NCBI RefSeq assembly: GCF_009834915.1
Contig: NZ_WVHS01000001.1
Coordinates: 496,001-560,000, forward strand
Length of the DNA: 64,000 nucleotides
Source: Hufsiella ginkgonis
GTDB lineage: Bacteria; Bacteroidota; Bacteroidia; Sphingobacteriales; Sphingobacteriaceae
Reading direction: 5' to 3'
The position numbers and the translations under genes are program-made. Under the pieces are notes generated by a model. It did not search any database and had not been told where the DNA came from. It saw nothing but the letters and a program-made list of their open reading frames with translations. This document shows positions 58,185 through 64,000 of this stretch, one piece after another. Within the stretch, counting starts at the first letter, position 1; each line of letters opens with the position of its first letter.

Positions 58185-60950
58185 TCACCGGAAGTCAAAC
58201 CAGAGGCTGCCCTTCACCGGCGCGTTCAGCTGTACGTTCTTTACGCTTTGTGGTCCCATTTTCTCTGCCGCCTGGAACTTGGTGCCGATGGGCGAAATGG
58301 CGTCCATAAAGCCGATATTACCTTCGGGGAACAGCGGGTTGGTATTTTCATTCGCCGCACCGGCAGCTTTCAGCGGTTTGTAAAGCTGCAAGAAAGTTCC
58401 GGGCTCTGTAGCATAAACCGTAAACGGCGATTGCTTGTTTTGAATGGTCGCCCAAAACAGGTCTGCGTGGTATCCCTTAAACTCGGGGTATTCCCAGCTT
58501 TCGCCGGTGATGACGTTGTTGTAATTCTTTTGCCATACCCCAAACTGCTGACCTTTCATCCGGTTTTTCCACACGCGATAGGGCCCGCGGCCTTCCCACC
58601 TCACCCCGGTTACCAGCTCTTCGGGATAATTAAAGGTAATGCCGGCAAAATCGGCCTCCCCACGAATGGCATACTGGTAGTCGAGCTTCGCCGCTTGCCC
58701 GGGAGAAAACGTCCACTTCACGTTAAACAAAGACGGGCCCGTATAAGAGATCTCAACCACATAGGTATCGCCGGAGGCGAAATGATTCAGCTTGTTCAGC
58801 GTATGTTTAACCCCCGCCACTACGGGGCCGCCGGACAACGCTACCGTCGCTTTCGGCGTAACCACCTGCTGCAGGTTCCCGGTCCTTTTAGAGAAATAGT
58901 AGCTCATGCCATCCGCCGCGATCACTACGCACGAATCCGTTTCAGATGCGCCAACCTTCGCACCCGCTTTTACCACCGGTTTTATCATGCCCGGCATATG
59001 AATGGGCCAGCTCCAGGTAAAAAGCTCCTGCCGGTATTGATCGAAGGCCGTTAAGTACAGCACATCGCTATTCTTCCAGTTAGCGGGCAGGCCGAGCGAA
59101 AGCATGCCCGCAGAGCCGGGCGCCAGCGAAGGCCCGGTCATTTTTTTCGATGCATCGGTAGTCTCTGTTGTTGCACCGCTTCCCGCGGAAGGCAATGAAA
59201 CCAGCTTCCATTCAAAAACGCATTTATCGAGGTTGGTGTACAGGTAATCGTTTGTCACCGGGATCTTCCCGTCGAAATTGACCGGGAGTAATTTCAGATC
59301 GACCTGCACCGGCGACCAGATCTCCTTAATGGTAAAAAAGCTGCCTTCTTTTTCGCGATGCGGGCCAACAATACCGTCGGGCGCCAGGTTGCCCTGCACG
59401 TCTATTTTGCCGTTCTGGTCCAGGCGCGATACACCTTCATCGGCAAACGACCATAAAAATCCTCCCGCGAAATGCGGATGCCTGCGCATCAGGCTCCAGA
59501 AATCATCGAGCCCGGCGCCATGACCGCCATCGTGTAACCCGTGCATAAACTCGGTCGGAAAGAACACCTCTTTGCCATACAGCACCGAGTTCATTACATA
59601 ATTATAGTCGGGATAATGTTTCGTATCGGTGCCGTTAAACTTCTCCCAGGGGTGTATCACCAGGCGTTTTTGCGGGTCGTAAAGCTGGTAGTCGCCATCG
59701 AGCGCAGTGTTCCATCCACCTTCGTTACCGTTGTCCCAGATCACGATAGCAGGGTGATTCACATCCCTTACCACCAGTTCTTTTACCAATTTACGGCCAG
59801 CTTCTACGTCATATTTCGCTTGCCACCCGGTTAGTTCATCGAGCACAAAGAGGCCCAGCGAGTCGCAGATGTCCAGGAAATCCTGGTCGGGCGGGTAATG
59901 CGACATGCGCACGGCATTCATGTTCATGTCTTTCATCAGTTTCACGTCGGCGAGGTTGAGCGTCTTGCTCAGCGCTCTACCGGATTCGGGCCATTCGCTG
60001 TGGCGGCAAACGCCTTTAAAAACCACTTTCCGGTTATTCACATAAAATCCGTCGTGCGGACGTAATTCCGCCGTGCGGAAGCCGAAACGCTGTTTAATCC
60101 GGTGCACCACCCTGCCCTGCGCATCAGTGAGCCACACCAACAGGTTATAAAGATCAGGTGTTTCAGGATTCCAGGGCTGCACACCCTTTACCTGCCGCTG
60201 CAGGCCAGCGATGATTTGTCCCGCAGACGTTTTTACCGAGAAAGGAAGGCCAACCGGTTGCCCCTTCAGCGTTTGCACCTGCGCCTTTATGGAAATTCCG
60301 GCCGGCAAATTCACCGGGTATACATCGATGCGGAGCGCGCCGTCTGCTTTTGCATCCAGTGCGATGCGGTCGATGTACGTACGCGGCAGCAGCTCGAGGT
60401 AAACGGGACGAAAGATCCCGCCGAACAACCAGAAATCCGCTTTTCGTTCGGCCTGGTTCACAGATTCGTTCGAAGACCTCTTCTTCACCGTCACTTCCAG
60501 CAGGTTGTCGGCGCCCGTATTTACCAGGTCGGTGATATCATATTTGAACCGGTAAAAACCGCCCTGGTGCACGGGGCCGGCAGATTTACCGTTTATCTTC
60601 ACCTCCGTCTCGGTCATAGAGGCTTCGAAAACGATGAAGATGGTTTTCCCCGCCTGGGATGCCGGGACCTTAAATTGATGCTTATATTGCCCCGTTTCGT
60701 CCGGATTCTGCGTATCGCGAAAGTAGTTGTACGTGCCAAAACCCTGCATTTCCCAGTTGGACGGCACCGGGATCTTGCTCCATGCGCCGCTTTTCATGCC
60801 GGTATTGATAAAGAATTCCCAATTTACCGTATGGTCTTTGTCGGTCCCCGAAAGATACTGGCGTTGAGTTTCCTGCGCCTTTAATGCATTCAACATGCCC
60901 AGCGACAGTAAAATTACGACCAGGCCGATCCTGGATGGTACTGCCTTCAT
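58185..60950 (-). CDS. GH2 beta-galactosidase-like enzyme, secreted
   Basis: The 921-residue protein has a signal peptide (about 1-25). An N-terminal jelly-roll (about 50-190) is followed by an Ig-like domain (about 195-300) and the TIM barrel. The barrel starts with FKGVCRHSEWPESGRA, has the acid/base Glu410 in WDNGNEGGWN and the nucleophile Glu467 in PTEFMHG. C-terminal beta-domains follow (about 570-921), including GVRWEGRGPYRVWKNR of the galactosidase small-chain type. It probably removes beta-linked galactose or related sugars. It starts 4 bases after the isomerase-like gene stop, so they are co-transcribed. Confidence 0.88.
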   Translation of the reverse strand: MKAVPSRIGLVVILLSLGMLNALKAQETQRQYLSGTDKDHTVNWEFFINTGMKSGAWSKIPVPSNWEMQGFGTYNYFRDTQNPDETGQYKHQFKVPASQAGKTIFIVFEASMTETEVKINGKSAGPVHQGGFYRFKYDITDLVNTGADNLLEVTVKKRSSNESVNQAERKADFWLFGGIFRPVYLELLPRTYIDRIALDAKADGALRIDVYPVNLPAGISIKAQVQTLKGQPVGLPFSVKTSAGQIIAGLQRQVKGVQPWNPETPDLYNLLVWLTDAQGRVVHRIKQRFGFRTAELRPHDGFYVNNRKVVFKGVCRHSEWPESGRALSKTLNLADVKLMKDMNMNAVRMSHYPPDQDFLDICDSLGLFVLDELTGWQAKYDVEAGRKLVKELVVRDVNHPAIVIWDNGNEGGWNTALDGDYQLYDPQKRLVIHPWEKFNGTDTKHYPDYNYVMNSVLYGKEVFFPTEFMHGLHDGGHGAGLDDFWSLMRRHPHFAGGFLWSFADEGVSRLDQNGKIDVQGNLAPDGIVGPHREKEGSFFTIKEIWSPVQVDLKLLPVNFDGKIPVTNDYLYTNLDKCVFEWKLVSLPSAGSGATTETTDASKKMTGPSLAPGSAGMLSLGLPANWKNSDVLYLTAFDQYRQELFTWSWPIHMPGMIKPVVKAGAKVGASETDSCVVIAADGMSYYFSKRTGNLQQVVTPKATVALSGGPVVAGVKHTLNKLNHFASGDTYVVEISYTGPSLFNVKWTFSPGQAAKLDYQYAIRGEADFAGITFNYPEELVTGVRWEGRGPYRVWKNRMKGQQFGVWQKNYNNVITGESWEYPEFKGYHADLFWATIQNKQSPFTVYATEPGTFLQLYKPLKAAGAANENTNPLFPEGNIGFMDAISPIGTKFQAAEKMGPQSVKNVQLNAPVKGSLWFDFR

Positions 60951-60954
60951 GGCT

Positions 60955-61821
60955 TTATTTTAACGCGCCCCTGAAGAACACTACGCTTGCTGCTACATCC
61001 GGTCCGCTGTTGTTCCAGTTATACTCGTACTCTGCGGAAATCATCCCGCTGAATTTCTGGCGTTTCAGCTCCGCGATCACCGCCGGGATATTGGAGACAC
61101 CGGTACCCCAACGCACGTCGTGCGCAGCCTTGTTGCCCTTTTCGTTGAGGTCTTTCATATGCGAATGGAAAACGTGTCCTTCCAGCTTCTTAAGGCATTC
61201 TACCGGGTCGAGGCCCGAGCGCACCCAGTGGCCGATGTCTGCGCAGGAGCCGATCCGGCTGCTCTGTCCTTTCATGGCCGCAAGCACGATATCCGGGTTC
61301 CAATAATGGGAAGGGTTCGGGTGATTGTGGATGGCTACCTTGATATCAAATTCGTCACACAACTTCGAGATCAGCGGCAGATCGCTTTCCTTAGGCTCGG
61401 AAGTAATGGTTTTTATACCCATTGCTTTGCAAAATGTAAAAAGCTGGCGCCAGTCTTCCGGGCTGTTAGCTCCAACTACGCCAAAAGCGTAAATAGTCAC
61501 TCCTTTTTCTTTTAACTTGGCAAGGACGAGCGCCCTTTTAGCGGCATCCATTTTAAAATCCATCTTGCCTTCAATGCCCCCGCCGATGTTCTGGCCGGGA
61601 AATCCCTCGATGAATTTCAGTCCGCAGCTATCTGCTTTACGGATGGCGTCCACGAAAGTGAACCGGTTAAAAGTATAGGCTTGCGCGCCCAGTTTCCACC
61701 CCAAAGCGGTTTCCGGGTAATTTTTCACGGGAGAAGATGACGAATTACTGATTGATCGGCTGCACGAGCTAACGACCAGAAGGATCATTGCCGCTGCAAG
61801 TTGAAGAGCTCCGGTTTTCAT
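60955..61821 (-). CDS. Exported sugar phosphate isomerase/epimerase-like lipoprotein
   Basis: The 288-residue protein has a lipobox VSSC (Cys20), then an AP-endonuclease-2/xylose-isomerase-like TIM barrel. Metal ligands of the fold are present: Glu142 in SEPKE, Asp195 and His198 in ADIGHW, the HSHMKDL histidines (219, 221) and Glu264 in SAEYEYNW. Such barrels are usually cytoplasmic, but exported versions occur in Bacteroidota. The product may act on the sugar released by the GH2 enzyme encoded 4 bases downstream, for instance as an isomerase or a keto-sugar lyase-type enzyme. The reaction is not known. Confidence 0.85.
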   Translation of the reverse strand: MKTGALQLAAAMILLVVSSCSRSISNSSSSPVKNYPETALGWKLGAQAYTFNRFTFVDAIRKADSCGLKFIEGFPGQNIGGGIEGKMDFKMDAAKRALVLAKLKEKGVTIYAFGVVGANSPEDWRQLFTFCKAMGIKTITSEPKESDLPLISKLCDEFDIKVAIHNHPNPSHYWNPDIVLAAMKGQSSRIGSCADIGHWVRSGLDPVECLKKLEGHVFHSHMKDLNEKGNKAAHDVRWGTGVSNIPAVIAELKRQKFSGMISAEYEYNWNNSGPDVAASVVFFRGALK

Positions 61822-61985
61822 TTGATTGGTTATGTTACGGGAATTAGTAAATATTACAATAGTAGCAAGTTTTATGGCTTTACGGCGTCTTTTTTAAAGA
61901 ATACGCCAAGATATTAAGTTGGGAAGGATCGGCGGGAATATCCTATACTATCAGTTACCAGGCAATCCTGCGGAGATAGCCAGAA

Positions 61986-62918
61986 CTATTCAGGGGTTTT
62001 ACTATAGGCGCCGACGTTGCCTGCCGATACCTGGTTACCACCGGCATAAAGATCTTTTCTCCAGAGCCCGGCGGCGCCATACAATGCGGCATGTTCGCCG
62101 AGCTTAGCCATCTTTACGGGCGTTTTTATCGACCGGTCGCTAAGCACGCCTTCGGCCTGTTTCATAAACAGGCTGCCGGCTTTCGCGATATTGCCGCCGA
62201 GCACCACCACTCCCGGCTTTTTCGACTGGATCAGCCCTGCCATAAAATGCCCCAGGTTGCGGCCAAATTCCGCGAATACTTTAACGGCCGTTTCATTCGC
62301 CGGCGTCAATTCGGCAAGGTGCTTAACGTCGCGCACCATGCCGCCGCCCAGTTCCCGGAAATATCTGATAAACCAGCGGGTAGACAGGTAATCTTCGGCG
62401 ATGCCGTCTTTAAACGGCGAATGCCAGAGATCCGCATCGGTGATCTCCCCGTTCTCGTTCCAGGCGGAACCAAGACCGGTGCCCAGCGTGATCCCTATAG
62501 AACGATGGTATCCGAACGCCGCACCCGCGATCATTTCACCGTTAAGGTAACAGGAAGCATCGTTCATCATGCGGATATTTCCTTCAAACATGCCAAGCTC
62601 AGCAGCCAGCAGCGACTTGATGCTGAGGCCATACAGCGCTTCGTATTTGTCTTGTCCTTTCATAAAGCTAATACCCTTTTCGTAGTCGAACGGTCCCGGC
62701 ATGGCTATCCCTATTTTTACACCGGTTACGCGGGCAGCGGCCATCGACTGGCTAAATACTTCCGTCCATTCGCGGATAATCTCCCCCGCAGGAGCGGCAG
62801 CATTTACAGCCCGGCGCACATAGCTTTCGGGAACTATTTTCTTCGTATGAACGTCCACAAGGGCGGCGGTTATGTGCGACCCCCCGATATCTATTCCCAG
62901 CACTTTTGATGTACTCAT
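61986..62918 (-). CDS. ROK family sugar kinase
   Basis: The start is the ATG at 62918, preceded by an AGGAG Shine-Dalgarno-like sequence; an earlier in-frame start overlaps the -7 box. The 310-residue protein has the ATP motif DIGGSH (10-15), IGIAMPGPFDYEKGI, and GITLGTGLGSAW. It lacks the usual ROK zinc-binding CxCGxxGC motif, having SPFKDGIAEDYLSTRWF in that place. It probably phosphorylates a hexose taken in by the adjacent permease. It has its own promoter. Confidence 0.88.
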   Translation of the reverse strand: MSTSKVLGIDIGGSHITAALVDVHTKKIVPESYVRRAVNAAAPAGEIIREWTEVFSQSMAAARVTGVKIGIAMPGPFDYEKGISFMKGQDKYEALYGLSIKSLLAAELGMFEGNIRMMNDASCYLNGEMIAGAAFGYHRSIGITLGTGLGSAWNENGEITDADLWHSPFKDGIAEDYLSTRWFIRYFRELGGGMVRDVKHLAELTPANETAVKVFAEFGRNLGHFMAGLIQSKKPGVVVLGGNIAKAGSLFMKQAEGVLSDRSIKTPVKMAKLGEHAALYGAAGLWRKDLYAGGNQVSAGNVGAYSKTPE

Positions 62919-62960
62919 TATTTCTCCTGGTCTCCTGTCAATGCAGCATGAGCTGCGGAA

Positions 62961-62992
62961 CAAATATAATTTAAAACGATTTAGCCCTACAA
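62961..62992 (-). promoter_or_regulatory. Promoter of the ROK kinase gene
   Basis: On the minus strand TTG (plus 62990-62992) is followed after 21 bases by TATATTTG (plus 62961-62968), a full TAnnTTTG match. The ATG lies 43 bases further. Confidence 0.6.
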
Positions 62993-63038
62993 GGTTTTTC
63001 GCCGGTGCAGCAACCTGCTGTTACGGGTGACATAGACG

Positions 63039-64000
63039 TTAATGCCGGACCTTATAAAAGCGGTAACCGAACAGGAAGATCACTACATAACAAACAATGG
63101 GGAGGTAATAAGCTGCCGCGATGTCGTGGTTGGCGATCTGCCCCATAATAAACGGGAAAAACGCTCCGCCTACCACTCCCATCGAAATAAATGACGATGC
63201 CTGTTGTGTACGTTGACCCAGGTTTTTGATGCCGAGGCTAAAGATTGTAGGGAACATGATGCTAAAGAAGAAGTTAATCATTAGCAGGGCGACGAAGGAC
63301 GGCCAACCCAGGTCCTGCGCCACGATCAGGCACATCAGAATGTTACCGATGGCGAAAGCGGCCAGCAATTTATTGGGCGCAATTAACCGCATCAGGAAGG
63401 TACCGGCAAAGCGGCCGGCAAGCATCATTCCCATAAACAGGATCATGTAATTAGACGCGGTGGCGTCGCTAAAACCCATTTTTTCGTGCACATAATTGAT
63501 AAAGAAGCCCCAGGTGCCCGCCTGTGCGGCTACGTTGAAGAACTGCGCAGCGACGGCCCAAACAAAATGCCGGTGGTTTGCCAGTTTCTTACCAGGCGCA
63601 ACGTCTACGTTCACCGCCTCCTCATTTACCGCCACATGGGGATCAACGGTCGCCGGGACCTTCACGAACGAGAAAGAGACGGCTACCAAGGCGATTACCG
63701 TGCCGATAGCCACGTACAACAGCTTAACAGAGGTGAGATCGGTGCTCCCTTCTACCTGGTTCCTGAACAAAAACTGCCCGCCGATATAGGGTCCTAGCAT
63801 GGCACCGACGGCGTTAAAAGATTGGGCGAAATTAACGCGCTGGTCACTGGAACGCTGGTCGCCGAGCGACGCCACGAAAGGATGCGCTACGGTTTCGAGC
63901 GTTGAACAGCCGCAACCTACAATAAACAACGCCAATCCGAAAAATGCGAACGACGATGTAAGCGCCGCCGGCACAAACAGGAACGCACCTCCCGAGAAAA
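63039..64000 (-). CDS. FucP/GluP-type MFS sugar:proton symporter (cut by window edge)
   Basis: The open frame continues past the right edge, so at least the N-terminal helices are missing. The visible 320 residues contain GCGCSTLETVAHPFVASLGD followed by NFAQSFNAVGAMLGPYIGG, strongly matching the fucose permease/glucose-galactose transporter family, where a GxxxLExxxNPF motif and a LAQxFN motif are conserved. A His replaces the Asn of NPF. Six or more helices follow. It would bring a monosaccharide into the cytoplasm for the ROK kinase encoded 120 bases downstream. Confidence 0.88.
   Translation of the reverse strand, partial: FSGGAFLFVPAALTSSFAFFGLALFIVGCGCSTLETVAHPFVASLGDQRSSDQRVNFAQSFNAVGAMLGPYIGGQFLFRNQVEGSTDLTSVKLLYVAIGTVIALVAVSFSFVKVPATVDPHVAVNEEAVNVDVAPGKKLANHRHFVWAVAAQFFNVAAQAGTWGFFINYVHEKMGFSDATASNYMILFMGMMLAGRFAGTFLMRLIAPNKLLAAFAIGNILMCLIVAQDLGWPSFVALLMINFFFSIMFPTIFSLGIKNLGQRTQQASSFISMGVVGGAFFPFIMGQIANHDIAAAYYLPIVCYVVIFLFGYRFYKVRH

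Noticed and set aside
62943..62956. GCAGC-ATGA-GCTGC dyad near the ROK kinase start
   Set aside because: The 5-base arms are too short to separate from chance, although the position near the expected transcription start is suggestive.
1..64000. CRISPR array, tRNA or rRNA genes
   Set aside because: No regularly spaced repeats, cloverleaf-like segments or rRNA-like conserved stretches were noticed on reading.

Overview
The window looks like a chromosomal segment of a Bacteroidota bacterium, most likely Chitinophagaceae or a close relative (order inferred from gene families only; no rRNA is present). Supporting evidence: a SusC/SusD pair, two further TonB-dependent barrels (one with a GLPGLI protein, one with a DUF4249 lipoprotein), DUF1573, DUF2490 and DUF5010 proteins, an NVEALA-like peptide, many lipoproteins with Bacteroidota-type signals, almost no Shine-Dalgarno sites, and several promoters of the TTTG-N19-TAnnTTTG type. 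No tRNA, rRNA, CRISPR array, insertion sequence or integrase was seen.

Layout. 1-6.3 kb (minus strand): a run of secreted carbohydrate-active proteins: a cut-off lipoprotein, a CE2-like SGNH esterase with a ricin-type lectin domain, a DUF5010 lipoprotein, an alpha/beta hydrolase with a fibronectin III tail, and a GH71/GH99-like protein related to the DUF5010 protein. 6.5-14.7 kb: a small membrane protein behind a palindrome-covered promoter, a DUF2490 protein, a RibD-type reductase, an M1 peptidase, a trypsin-like protease, a histidine kinase/response regulator pair, and a TonB barrel/GLPGLI pair. 17.5-23.6 kb: an unusual cassette with a stand-alone LytTR regulator, an O-antigen-ligase-like membrane protein with TPRs, a signal peptidase I, a small six-cysteine NVEALA-like secreted peptide, a strong hairpin, a beta-propeller lipoprotein, and two tail-to-tail DUF1573 paralogues.

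23.8-39.2 kb: a pectin-degrading region without its own SusCD. It holds a clan-A glycosidase, a 1005-residue pectate-lyase-fold/propeller protein, GH28 polygalacturonase, CE8 pectin methylesterase, PL10 pectate lyase and a GDSL esterase. Together these could de-esterify and cut homogalacturonan. A Tat-exported phosphocholine phospholipase C, an FtsX-type permease and a siderophore-interacting reductase are interspersed. 39.2-44.5 kb: small stress/envelope proteins (YtxH), an M50-type intramembrane protease, and a TonB receptor/DUF4249 pair.

44.7-48 kb: a compact cluster of a two-repeat membrane lipoprotein, a 36-residue peptide ORF, a GH108 muramidase without signal peptide, an unknown small protein and an outer-membrane-like protein, followed by the decayed tail of what resembles an alpha-amylase. 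48.2-55.5 kb: a DUF218 protein, a secreted unknown protein and a SusC/SusD pair ending in a strong terminator. 55.5-64 kb: a disordered acidic protein, a Gfo/Idh/MocA oxidoreductase, a methyltransferase, isopentenyl-diphosphate isomerase, a GH2 beta-galactosidase, an exported sugar isomerase/epimerase-like lipoprotein, a ROK kinase and a FucP-type sugar permease cut by the window end. The last four form a plausible hydrolysis, import and phosphorylation route.

The best candidates for an undescribed system are the 17.5-23.6 kb peptide/signal-peptidase/ligase cassette and the 44.7-48 kb muramidase cluster. All functions are read from motifs in the translated sequence; no database search was run.
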